DNA from: Gammaproteobacteria bacterium
GTDB lineage: Bacteria > Pseudomonadota > Gammaproteobacteria > Pseudomonadales > Halieaceae
NCBI GenBank assembly: GCA_029859085.1
Contig: JAOUDU010000216.1
Location: forward strand, 1-5,618
Direction of reading: 5' to 3'
Length of the DNA: 5,618 bases
The notes below the pieces were generated by a model, which was given only the letters and a program-made list of their open reading frames with translations, did no database searches and was not told the origin of the DNA. The first letter of the stretch is position 1, and the number at the start of each line of letters is the position of its first letter. The position numbers and the translations under genes were made by a program. Below, in pieces: positions 1-5,618 of this stretch.

Positions 1-86
1 CGGCCCGCAACCTCAAGGTGACGCTGCCCGGGGACCTGCAGCTGGCGGCCTGGTATCTCGAAGGCGGAGGCGGGACGGGAACATGA
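1..86 (+). CDS. ispD: IspD, 2-C-methyl-D-erythritol 4-phosphate cytidylyltransferase (3' end only)
   Basis: Partial gene. The frame starting at base 3 is open from the window edge to TGA at 84-86 and gives 27 residues that begin [19 protein letters not shown]. This matches the C-terminal IspD signature N-(I/L)-K-V-T-x-P-x-D-L-x-x-A, so the call rests on that motif plus the position directly before ispF. IspD joins CTP to methylerythritol phosphate in the cytoplasmic MEP pathway to IPP and DMAPP. The catalytic N-terminal CTP-binding part lies outside the window. The tail after the motif is glycine-rich (EGGGGTGT) and unremarkable. The gap to ispF is 22 bases, consistent with co-transcription. 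Confidence 0.85.
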   Translation, partial: ARNLKVTLPGDLQLAAWYLEGGGGTGT

Positions 87-108
87 AGAGCGCGCGGGGC
101 TGGTGTTT

Positions 109-588
109 ATGCGAATAGGCCATGGCTATGATGTCCATCGCTTCGGGACCGGTGCGGAAATCGTGCTGGGCGGCGTACATATACCGTACCACCGGGGCCT
201 GGAGGCACATTCCGACGGGGATGTGCTGATTCACGCGATCTGCGATGCCCTGCTGGGGGCGATCGGCCAGGGAGATATAGGCCGGCACTTCCCGGATACG
301 GACCCCGCCAACGCCAATATCGACAGTCGCCTGCTGTTGCGCCGGGTGGTGGCGCTGGTGCAGGCCGCGGGCTGGCAGCTGGCCAACCTGGACTCCACCC
401 TGGTGGCCCAGGCCCCGCGCATGGCCCCCCATATCGATGCGATGCGGGCGAACCTGGCGGCTGACCTTGCCGCGGATGTCTCCCGGGTGAATGTGAAAGC
501 CACCACCACAGAAAGGCTCGGCTTTACCGGCCGGGAAGAGGGGATCGCCGCCCACGCCGTGGTGCTGCTGCAAGCTGCCCACCCATGA
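109..588 (+). CDS. ispF: IspF, 2-C-methyl-D-erythritol 2,4-cyclodiphosphate synthase
   Basis: Complete, 159 residues, the same length as the E. coli enzyme. IspF cyclises CDP-methylerythritol 2-phosphate to the 2,4-cyclodiphosphate with release of CMP, in the MEP isoprenoid pathway; the family is a cytoplasmic trimer. The metal ligands are in canonical positions: Asp8 and His10 in [12 protein letters not shown] and His42 in [10 protein letters not shown]. His34-Ser35, the [12 protein letters not shown] loop and the late [12 protein letters not shown] segment, which contributes to the nucleotide site, are also present. I chose ATG at 109 because it gives the standard N-terminus; an in-frame GTG at 103 would only add Met-Phe. 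The ribosome site is weak (CGGGG at 95-99). The stop overlaps the truD start as ATGA (585-588), implying translational coupling. Confidence 0.97.
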   Translation: MRIGHGYDVHRFGTGAEIVLGGVHIPYHRGLEAHSDGDVLIHAICDALLGAIGQGDIGRHFPDTDPANANIDSRLLLRRVVALVQAAGWQLANLDSTLVAQAPRMAPHIDAMRANLAADLAADVSRVNVKATTTERLGFTGREEGIAAHAVVLLQAAHP

Positions 589-1655
589 ACGCGAGCTGGC
601 CCCGCGCCCGGGGGGTCCCCGCCGCCCATGCCCTGATCCGTTGCCATCCCCGGGACTTCGAAGTCAGCGAGGAACTGGGTTTTGAACTCTCGGGTGAGGG
701 CGAGCATGTCTTCCTGTATTTGCAGAAACGCGAGCTCAACAGCATGGAGCTGCTGCAGCGGCTGGCAGCACTGAGCGGTGTACCGGAGCGGGATATAGGC
801 CTGAGCGGCCTGAAGGACCGCAACGCGATCACCCGGCAGTGGTTCAGCGTCGGCATGGCCGGGCGGCAGGAGCCCGACTGGCGGGCGCTGGAAACCGGCG
901 GCGATGTGCAGCTGTTGCGGCGGGACCGGCACAGCCGCAAGCTCCGGCGGGGGGTGCACCGCGCCAACCGGTTCCGGCTGTTGCTGCGCGACATCAGCGG
1001 GGAGCGCGCCGACCTGGAGCGGCGGCTGCAACAGGCGCGGGAGCAGGGCGCCCCCAACTATTTTGGCGAGCAGCGCTTCGGTCGCGATGGTGCGACCCTG
1101 GAGCAGGCGCGCCGCTGGGCGGCGGGAGGCGGGCGCCGCCTGACCCGGGCAAAGCGCAGCCTTTACCTCTCGGCGCTGCGCGCATTCCTGTTCAATACCG
1201 CGCTGGCGGCGCGGGTGGAGGCGGGCACCTGGGACACGCTGTGCGAGGGGGACGTCTGCATATTGCACGGGACCCGCAGCCTGTTTGCCTGCGAACAGGT
1301 CGACGCCGACCTGCTGGCGCGCGCCGCCGCCGGCGATGTTCACCCGGGGCTGCCGCTGTGGGGGCGGGGCGCGCCCCCTGCCCCCCGCGGCCGGGCACCG
1401 CATCCGCCCGCGGCCCTGGCGGAGCACCTGGGCCTGTGTGAGTTCCTGGAGCGGGAGGGGCTGGAACTCTCCTGGCGGCCCGCCCGCCTGCTGGCTGATG
1501 ACTTTTGCTGGCAGTTTTGTGATGATGGCGCCCTGCAACTGGACTTCGCCCTGGGTGCCGGCGCTTACGCCACGGCGCTGCTGGCGGAGATTGTCCGGTT
1601 TGAACAGGGCCGCATACAACAATACACACAACAAGATAAGCAACAGGGGACATGA
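585..1655 (+). CDS. truD: TruD, tRNA pseudouridine(13) synthase
   Basis: Complete, 356 residues against 349 in E. coli. TruD converts uridine 13 of certain tRNAs, such as tRNA-Glu, to pseudouridine. The catalytic aspartate is Asp78 in [12 protein letters not shown], matching Asp80 of E. coli. Other family landmarks are HPRDFEV near residue 21, the EGEHVFL strand near 38, Asn128 in HRANRFRL (Asn129 in E. coli), NYFGEQRFG at about 158-166, and a C-terminal [14 protein letters not shown] segment. The central TRUD insertion domain is arginine- and alanine-rich but contains no break. The ATG overlaps the ispF stop by four bases. The last residues are glutamine-rich ([13 protein letters not shown]). 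In many gammaproteobacteria surE follows directly; here it does not. Confidence 0.96.
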   Translation: MNASWPRARGVPAAHALIRCHPRDFEVSEELGFELSGEGEHVFLYLQKRELNSMELLQRLAALSGVPERDIGLSGLKDRNAITRQWFSVGMAGRQEPDWRALETGGDVQLLRRDRHSRKLRRGVHRANRFRLLLRDISGERADLERRLQQAREQGAPNYFGEQRFGRDGATLEQARRWAAGGGRRLTRAKRSLYLSALRAFLFNTALAARVEAGTWDTLCEGDVCILHGTRSLFACEQVDADLLARAAAGDVHPGLPLWGRGAPPAPRGRAPHPPAALAEHLGLCEFLEREGLELSWRPARLLADDFCWQFCDDGALQLDFALGAGAYATALLAEIVRFEQGRIQQYTQQDKQQGT

Positions 1656-1671
1656 AGGGGTGGCAAAGGCG

Positions 1672-2334
1672 GTGAGCAACGTCGACGTAAACGGCATCGG
1701 AATGACGTCACAGCGCACCCGGGAGCGCCTGATCCAGCGCCTGGTGGACCAGGGTATCACCAATCTGAAGGTGTTGGACGTAGTGCGCAGCACGCCGCGG
1801 CACCTGTTCCTGGACGAAGCCATGGCCCACCGCGCCTACGAGGATGTGGCGCTCCCCATCGGCTTCCAGCAAACCCTGTCGCAGCCCTACATCGTGGCCA
1901 GGATGACGGAACTGCTGCTGGCCGCCGGTCCCCGCGAGCGGGTGCTCGAAATCGGTACCGGCTCGGGCTACCAGACCGCCATACTGGCGCGGCTGGTGGG
2001 CGAGGTCTACAGCGTTGAACGCATCCGCCCGCTGCAGCAAAAAGCCAGGCAGCGCCTGCGCCAGCTGAAGCTGCGCAATGTCCATATGAACCATGCCGAC
2101 GGCGGCCTGGGCTGGCCGGAGCGGGGCCCCTACGACGGTATCCTGGCCACAGCCGCCCCGGAGCGCATACCCGAAGACCTGTTGCAGCAGCTGGCGCCCG
2201 GCGGGCGGCTGGTTATTCCCGTGGGCGGCGAAACCCAGCACCTGCAGGTGGTCACCCGCACCCACGAGGGCTTTGATACCCAGATAGTGGAGGCCGTCAA
2301 CTTCGTGCCCCTGCGCCCCGGCACAGTAAAGTGA
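1672..2334 (+). CDS. pcm: Pcm, protein-L-isoaspartate O-methyltransferase
   Basis: About 220 residues from GTG 1672, or 210 from ATG 1702. Pcm uses S-adenosylmethionine to methylate isoaspartyl residues in aged proteins, starting their repair in the cytoplasm. Visible features, numbered from ATG 1702: [14 protein letters not shown] at the N-terminus, nearly the pseudomonad form; [21 protein letters not shown] with the active-site Ser60; SAM motif [14 protein letters not shown], at 81-93; a conserved [11 protein letters not shown] strand; and NFVPL near the end. The start is uncertain. ATG 1702 gives the classic N-terminus but has no Shine-Dalgarno sequence. GTG 1672 has AAGGGG upstream and yields SNVDVNGIG before MTSQ, an extension that reads like a genuine leader; GTG 1660 is a third option. 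The frame is also open upstream inside truD, so openness does not help. The stop overlaps a GTG of the next gene. Confidence 0.94.
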   Translation: MSNVDVNGIGMTSQRTRERLIQRLVDQGITNLKVLDVVRSTPRHLFLDEAMAHRAYEDVALPIGFQQTLSQPYIVARMTELLLAAGPRERVLEIGTGSGYQTAILARLVGEVYSVERIRPLQQKARQRLRQLKLRNVHMNHADGGLGWPERGPYDGILATAAPERIPEDLLQQLAPGGRLVIPVGGETQHLQVVTRTHEGFDTQIVEAVNFVPLRPGTVK

Positions 2335-2339
2335 CGCCG

Positions 2340-3254
2340 ATGAAGCCTCTCGGGGTATTCCTGCGCGGCGTCCTGATGGGTGCGGCGGATATCGTGCCCG
2401 GGGTCTCCGGTGGCACCATCGCCTTTATCACCGGCATTTACGATACCCTGCTGGGCAGCATCCGCGCCTTCGACCTGGCGCTGCTGGCGCTGCTCTGGCG
2501 GCTGGACATCAGGGGTGCGTGGCAGCATGTCAACGGCGGCTTCCTGCTGGCGCTGCTGGCGGGTATCGGCACCAGCATATTTTCCCTGGCCCGTATTTTT
2601 TCCTGGATCCTGGATCACCATCCCGTTCCCCTGTGGGCATTTTTCTTCGGCCTGATCCTGGCGTCCGCCGCTGTTCTGCTGCGCCAGATCGAAGGCTGGA
2701 CCGTGCCGCGCGCGCTGTGCCTGCTGGCGGGGGCGGTCGCGGCGGGCGCGATCGCTTTCCTGCCGGTGGCCAATATGGATTTTGGCCTGGCGGGTGTATT
2801 CCTGTCCGGCTTCCTGGCGATCTGCGCGATGATACTGCCGGGTATCTCCGGCAGCTTCATCCTGGTGTTGCTGGGCATGTATGGCACGGTGCTGGGGGCG
2901 GTCAAATCGCTGGATATCTCTTTCCTGCTGGTTTTCATCCTTGGCGCGGGCTCCGGCCTGCTGTGTTTCTCGCGCTTGCTGCATTGGCTGCTGCACCGCT
3001 TCCACCAGGCGACCATGGCGTTGCTGACCGGCTTCCTGTTCGGCTCGCTGGTGATCGTATGGCCCTGGAAACAGGTGCTGGACTGGGTCCGGGACAGCCA
3101 CGGTGAGCTGAAACCCTCCCAGCAGGTCCCGGTATCCCCGGCGGATTTTTTTGCGCTGACCGGGCAGGACCCGACCGTCTGGCTGTGCGTCGGCCTGATG
3201 GCGCTCGGGTTTGCCGCGGTATGGCTGATCGATTACAGCTGGGGCAGGGACTAG
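2340..3254 (+). CDS. popT: DUF368 family membrane protein, probable undecaprenyl-phosphate transporter (PopT family)
   Basis: Complete, 304 residues from ATG 2340; GTG 2331, which overlaps the pcm stop as GTGA, would add three. DUF368 proteins were shown in S. aureus and V. cholerae to act in recycling undecaprenyl phosphate, the lipid carrier for peptidoglycan and other envelope polymers, across the cytoplasmic membrane. Two family signatures occur, one per half of the protein: MGAADIVPGVSGGTIAF near residues 13-29 and ILPGISGSFILVLLGMY with its proline at 167. This fits an internal duplication with paired re-entrant segments. The rest is mostly hydrophobic, with several membrane helices and a polar stretch near residues 240-275 before the last helix. 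No strong ribosome site precedes either start, so coupling to pcm is likely. Family assignment is firm; transport by this particular protein is inferred. Confidence 0.88.
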   Translation: MKPLGVFLRGVLMGAADIVPGVSGGTIAFITGIYDTLLGSIRAFDLALLALLWRLDIRGAWQHVNGGFLLALLAGIGTSIFSLARIFSWILDHHPVPLWAFFFGLILASAAVLLRQIEGWTVPRALCLLAGAVAAGAIAFLPVANMDFGLAGVFLSGFLAICAMILPGISGSFILVLLGMYGTVLGAVKSLDISFLLVFILGAGSGLLCFSRLLHWLLHRFHQATMALLTGFLFGSLVIVWPWKQVLDWVRDSHGELKPSQQVPVSPADFFALTGQDPTVWLCVGLMALGFAAVWLIDYSWGRD

Positions 3255-4381
3255 TGCGGGTCCCGGTGGAGCGGCCCGGTGCAGCGCGGTCGGGCAGGGA
3301 AGTGCTGGTAAGAATACTCAGCGCGCTGCTGCTGTGCGGTCTCGTCGGCTGCGGCAGCAGTGGCAGGACCCCTTACGATCAGGCCCAGTCGGCGGTGACG
3401 GTTTATGTCGTCCAGCGCGGCGATACCCTGTATTCGATCGCCTTTCGCTACGGGCTGGATTACCGCAAGGTCGCCCAGGTCAACAGCATTTCCGATCCCT
3501 ATACCATCTACCCCGGCCAGAACATCTACTTGTGGCAGGTGAGGTCGCCGGCCGGCGCCGCCCCTGTCCCGGATTCGCCGGGACCCGTGGGGACAGCGTA
3601 CCCGACAGCGCCGGTACCAGCCGCGCCGACGGCCCCCCCGGCGGCGCCGGTCGTCGTCACCGCGGTGCCGGGCATCGCTGCGGCGCCGGTGAGCCAGGTG
3701 GCAAAGCCGCCGACGCCGGTCTACCGCGTGCCCCCGGTTACCAGCGGGGTATACCACCCGGATTCCGCGCCGGTCCAGGCCCCGGTGATCGAGACACCCC
3801 CGATCAACAGCCCGGTCTCGAATCCGGCTGTTGTGGCGGCCCCGGCGCCCGTCCCGGTCCAGGACCTGCCCCGGTCAGCGGCCCCGAACCCGGTGATGCC
3901 CCAGCCCGAACCGGGGGCCGCCGAACCCGCCACAACTGTGGCCCGGGCGCCAACCCCCGCACCAACCCCCGCCGCGGCCCCCACTCCCGCCAGGGCACCC
4001 ACCCCCGGGGCCAGGGTGGCCGCCTGGCGCTGGCCGGCGACGGGGGTCGTCACCCGCGGCTATTCATCGAGCGTGCACAAGGGGATTGATATCGGCGGCA
4101 ATCGCGGCGACCCCATTTACGCGGTGGCCGACGGCACGGTGGTCTACGCGGGGACCGGTATCGTCGGGTTTGGCGAGCTGGTTATCGTCAAGCACAACGA
4201 TATTTACATCAGCGCCTACGGCCACAATGACCGGCTCCTGGTGAAGGAAAATGATGTGGTAGGGGCGGGCCAGATCATTGCTGAGAAGGGCAGTTCGGGC
4301 ACGGATACTGTGAAACTTCATTTTGAAATTCGCAAGGAAGGCAAGCCGGTGGACCCCCTCAAATTGTTGCCGGGACGCTGA
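3254..4381 (+). CDS. nlpD: NlpD, LysM/LytM lipoprotein, amidase activator
   Basis: 375 residues from GTG 3254, or 359 from GTG 3302. NlpD activates the amidase AmiC, which splits septal peptidoglycan in division. Numbering from GTG 3254: a signal peptide with lipobox LVGC, lipidated Cys33 followed by Gly (no Asp at +2, so outer membrane expected); a LysM domain at about 51-93 (YVVQRGDTLYSIAFRYG to YPGQNIYL); a Pro/Ala/Val-rich linker at about 95-257; and an M23/LytM domain from Trp258 to the end (HKGIDIGG, AYGHND, KLHFEIR). LytM-type ligand positions His275, Asp279 and His356 and the catalytic His324 are present, but the other HxH histidine is Lys354, so catalysis is unlikely. The start at 3254 forms TAGTG with the previous stop and has AGG five bases upstream. 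GTG 3302 gives a shorter, more typical signal peptide but poor ribosome-site spacing. Confidence 0.93.
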   Translation: MRVPVERPGAARSGREVLVRILSALLLCGLVGCGSSGRTPYDQAQSAVTVYVVQRGDTLYSIAFRYGLDYRKVAQVNSISDPYTIYPGQNIYLWQVRSPAGAAPVPDSPGPVGTAYPTAPVPAAPTAPPAAPVVVTAVPGIAAAPVSQVAKPPTPVYRVPPVTSGVYHPDSAPVQAPVIETPPINSPVSNPAVVAAPAPVPVQDLPRSAAPNPVMPQPEPGAAEPATTVARAPTPAPTPAAAPTPARAPTPGARVAAWRWPATGVVTRGYSSSVHKGIDIGGNRGDPIYAVADGTVVYAGTGIVGFGELVIVKHNDIYISAYGHNDRLLVKENDVVGAGQIIAEKGSSGTDTVKLHFEIRKEGKPVDPLKLLPGR

Positions 4382-4404
4382 GTCCGGCCGTTTCCGGGCC
4401 CTTT
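4382..4404 (+). terminator. Possible weak intrinsic terminator after nlpD
   Basis: Directly after the nlpD stop, GTCCGG (4382-4387) can pair with CCGGGC (4394-4399), including one G-T (G-U) pair, around a six-base loop. CC and TTTT (4401 onward is CTTTT) follow. The stem is short and the T run is only four bases, so at most partial termination is expected. In E. coli and Pseudomonas, rpoS also receives transcription from within or upstream of nlpD, so read-through would be normal. An attenuating hairpin or chance GC-rich pairing are alternatives. Confidence 0.3.
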
Positions 4405-4420
4405 TGCCGCCCGCAGTGAC

Positions 4421-4494
4421 TACCCCAAAGAGGGCGCCGTGCCGCCGCAAAATACCCCCCGCTTGCGCTTGTATTTGATAATCCCTCTGGGGTA
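4421..4494 (+). promoter_or_regulatory. Long imperfect inverted repeat in the rpoS leader
   Basis: TACCCC-AA-AGAGGG (4421-4434) pairs with CCCTCTGGGGTA (4483-4494): twelve base pairs with a two-base AA bulge. Inside, CAAAATAC (4448-4455) pairs with GTATTTG (4471-4477): seven pairs with one bulged A, closing a 15-base loop. In RNA this would be a two-tier stem ending 65 bases before the rpoS start codon. No T run follows, so it is not a standard terminator. E. coli rpoS mRNA also has a structured leader controlling translation, which makes a similar role plausible, but this structure is not recognisably homologous to it. Confidence 0.55.
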
Positions 4495-4509
4495 ACCTGA
4501 TCGGCCCGG

Positions 4510-4531
4510 CGAGAAATGCTCCCGATTCTCG
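4510..4531 (+). promoter_or_regulatory. Small hairpin just upstream of the rpoS ribosome binding site
   Basis: CGAGAA (4510-4515) pairs perfectly with TTCTCG (4526-4531), with a further possible G-U pair outside, enclosing a ten-base loop (4516-4525). It sits between the larger inverted repeat and the A-rich run before rpoS. It may hold the ribosome-binding region in the open or act as a spacer. A six-pair stem can arise by chance, so confidence is modest. Confidence 0.35.
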
Positions 4532-4533
4532 TA

Positions 4534-4562
4534 CTAAAAAAACAAAGAGGGTCACGGCAGTG
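4534..4562 (+). promoter_or_regulatory. A-rich tract, Shine-Dalgarno sequence and GTG start of rpoS
   Basis: A run of seven A with a following C and three more A leads into AGAGGG (4546-4551), then eight bases to GTG at 4560-4562. This spacing is good and fixes the rpoS start. The A-rich tract in an otherwise GC-rich region resembles the A-rich Hfq-binding motifs of enteric rpoS leaders, though those lie further upstream; Hfq binding here is only inference. CAAAGAGGG at 4543-4551 is an exact copy of 4426-4434. Confidence 0.6.
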
Positions 4563-5618
4563 GAAGTAACCCGCGCGAAAAGGATTTCAAAATCGGGCAA
4601 GGGTGCGGGTGTTGTAACGACCCGTTCACCAGGCGTTTCCAGGCCGCGCCCCGAGCCCCCCAAGGATGCCGATATCGGCGACGACAGCGTCGGTATCCTG
4701 CTGGAGACTGCCCCGGAAGATGATGAGCTGACACCCGAGGAGGAAGCGGAACTGGCGCTCTTCGACCAGGCCAGGTCCCGTACCGCCGGCAGGGTGGCGA
4801 CCGCCCTCGACGCCACCCAGCTCTACCTTAACGAAATCGGCTACTCGCCGCTGCTCACCGCCGACGAGGAGAAATATTTTTCCCGCCTTGCTCTCAAGGG
4901 CGACGCCAGTGCGCGCCGCCGCATGATCGAGAGCAACCTGCGCCTGGTGGTAAAAATCTCGCGGCGCTATATCAACCGCGGCCTGACCCTGCTTGACCTG
5001 ATCGAGGAGGGCAACCTGGGCCTGATCCGCGCCGTGGAAAAATTTGATCCCGAGCGCGGCTTTCGTTTCTCAACCTATGCCACCTGGTGGATTCGCCAGA
5101 CAATCGAGCGTGGCATCATGAACCAGACCCGCACCATCCGCCTGCCGATTCACGTGGTCAAGGAGCTGAATGTCTACCTGCGGGCGGCCCGGGAGCTGAC
5201 CCAGAAACTGGACCATGAACCCAGCGCCGAGGAAATCGCCGAGATGCTCGACAAGCCGGCGGCGGACGTCAAGCGCCTGCTCGGCCTCAACGAGCGGGTG
5301 ACGTCCATGGACACCCCGGTGGGGCCTGACTCGGACCGCTCGGTGGTGGATACCATCGCCGATATCCATGAATCCGATCCGTCCCAGCTGCTGCAGGACA
5401 GCGACATCCGCGAGAGCATTGCCGATTGGCTGGAGGAGCTGTCGGAGAAGCAGCGCGAGGTCCTGTCGCGCCGCTTCGGCCTGCGCGGCTACGAGAGCAG
5501 TACCCTGGAGGAAGTCGGTCGCGAGATCGGCCTGACCCGCGAGCGCGTGCGGCAGATCCAGGTGGAGGCGCTCAGGCGCCTGCGCAGCATCATGGAAAGC
5601 AACGGCCTGAGCGGCGAT
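4560..5618 (+). CDS. rpoS: RpoS, stationary-phase RNA polymerase sigma factor (3' end cut by window)
   Basis: 353 codons with no stop before the window edge; by comparison with Pseudomonas RpoS (ends NGLSSDALFQ) only a few residues are missing. RpoS directs RNA polymerase to general stress and stationary-phase promoters. Region 1.2 begins at Asp84 ([17 protein letters not shown]). Region 2 contains [51 protein letters not shown] and [16 protein letters not shown]. Lys201 corresponds to E. coli Lys173, used in promoter discrimination and RssB recognition. Region 4 ends in the helix-turn-helix [26 protein letters not shown]. The segment before region 1.2 is 83 residues against 55 in E. coli: first basic and proline-rich, then strongly acidic. 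The GTG start is supported by AGAGGG eight bases upstream; no in-frame ATG lies nearby. Confidence 0.97.
   Translation, partial: MEVTRAKRISKSGKGAGVVTTRSPGVSRPRPEPPKDADIGDDSVGILLETAPEDDELTPEEEAELALFDQARSRTAGRVATALDATQLYLNEIGYSPLLTADEEKYFSRLALKGDASARRRMIESNLRLVVKISRRYINRGLTLLDLIEEGNLGLIRAVEKFDPERGFRFSTYATWWIRQTIERGIMNQTRTIRLPIHVVKELNVYLRAARELTQKLDHEPSAEEIAEMLDKPAADVKRLLGLNERVTSMDTPVGPDSDRSVVDTIADIHESDPSQLLQDSDIRESIADWLEELSEKQREVLSRRFGLRGYESSTLEEVGREIGLTRERVRQIQVEALRRLRSIMESNGLSGD

Noticed and set aside
231..1823. A 530-codon open frame on the - strand opposite ispF, truD and pcm
   Set aside because: It lies antisense to well-conserved genes with catalytic motifs. Its product is low-complexity (Q, R, P, A, G) with no recognisable domain, as expected from GC-rich codon bias.
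2130..3101. A 323-codon open frame on the - strand opposite pcm and the DUF368 gene
   Set aside because: The translation is rich in Q, R and D, the usual mirror of a hydrophobic membrane protein, with no motif of its own.
3334..4089. A 251-codon + strand frame inside nlpD
   Set aside because: It is out of frame with the LysM and LytM domains, and its product is Gly/Pro/Arg repeats produced by the GC-rich linker.
4303..4308. GATACT near the end of nlpD as a -10 for an internal rpoS promoter
   Set aside because: The best -35-like match (TTGCTG) is about 20 bases upstream, too far for normal spacing, and the bases are explained by conserved NlpD codons.
4463..4482. Possible sigma-70 promoter for rpoS (GATAAT at 4477-4482 with TTGCGC upstream)
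   Set aside because: GATAAT is a fair -10, but TTGCGC is only 8 bases away and the bases at normal -35 spacing are a C run. It also falls inside the inverted repeat. Not supportable without start-site data.
4421..4494. The inverted repeat as an intrinsic terminator
   Set aside because: Its right arm is followed by ACCTGATCGG, with no T run, and the closing loop is large.
4064..4816. A 250-codon - strand frame spanning the end of nlpD and the start of rpoS
   Set aside because: It is antisense to two certain genes and their leader, has a Ser-rich low-complexity start and no recognisable domain.

Overview
This GC-rich window carries the conserved gammaproteobacterial block that runs from isoprenoid precursor synthesis to the stationary-phase sigma factor: the end of ispD, then ispF, truD, pcm, a DUF368 membrane protein, nlpD and nearly all of rpoS. 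All genes are on the + strand. Gene content, order and protein similarity (RpoS and Pcm resemble pseudomonad versions more than enteric ones) point to a GC-rich gammaproteobacterium of the Pseudomonadales/Cellvibrionales sort. The sequence alone does not resolve genus. This is housekeeping chromosome. I see no mobile element, tRNA, rRNA or CRISPR array.

Layout. Bases 1-86 are the last 27 codons of ispD. IspF (109-588) overlaps truD (585-1655) by an ATGA. A short junction follows, where many relatives carry surE and this window does not. Pcm (start near 1672) ends in a GTGA/ATG junction with a DUF368 polyprenyl-phosphate transporter family gene (2340-3254). Its TAG stop overlaps a candidate GTG start of nlpD (to 4381). 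A 178-base gap, the only sizeable non-coding stretch, separates nlpD from rpoS, which starts with GTG at 4560 and runs off the window a few codons before its expected end.

How the genes fit together. IspD and IspF are successive MEP-pathway enzymes that supply isoprenoid precursors, including those for undecaprenyl phosphate. The DUF368 protein probably returns undecaprenyl phosphate across the inner membrane. NlpD is an outer-membrane lipoprotein that activates a cell-wall amidase during division. TruD modifies tRNA, Pcm repairs aged proteins, and RpoS runs the stationary-phase response. The tight junctions up to nlpD suggest one operon with translational coupling.

Most worth a second look: (1) the nlpD-rpoS gap, where one CCCTCT segment could pair with either of two copies of CAAAGAGGG, the second containing the rpoS Shine-Dalgarno sequence, which would make a simple two-state RNA switch; (2) the absence of surE, with a tiny ORF in its place whose two ends still look like operon junctions; (3) a DUF368 gene inserted between pcm and nlpD; (4) an NlpD LytM domain that has kept the zinc-ligand histidine usually lost in NlpD. 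I found no wholly new system.
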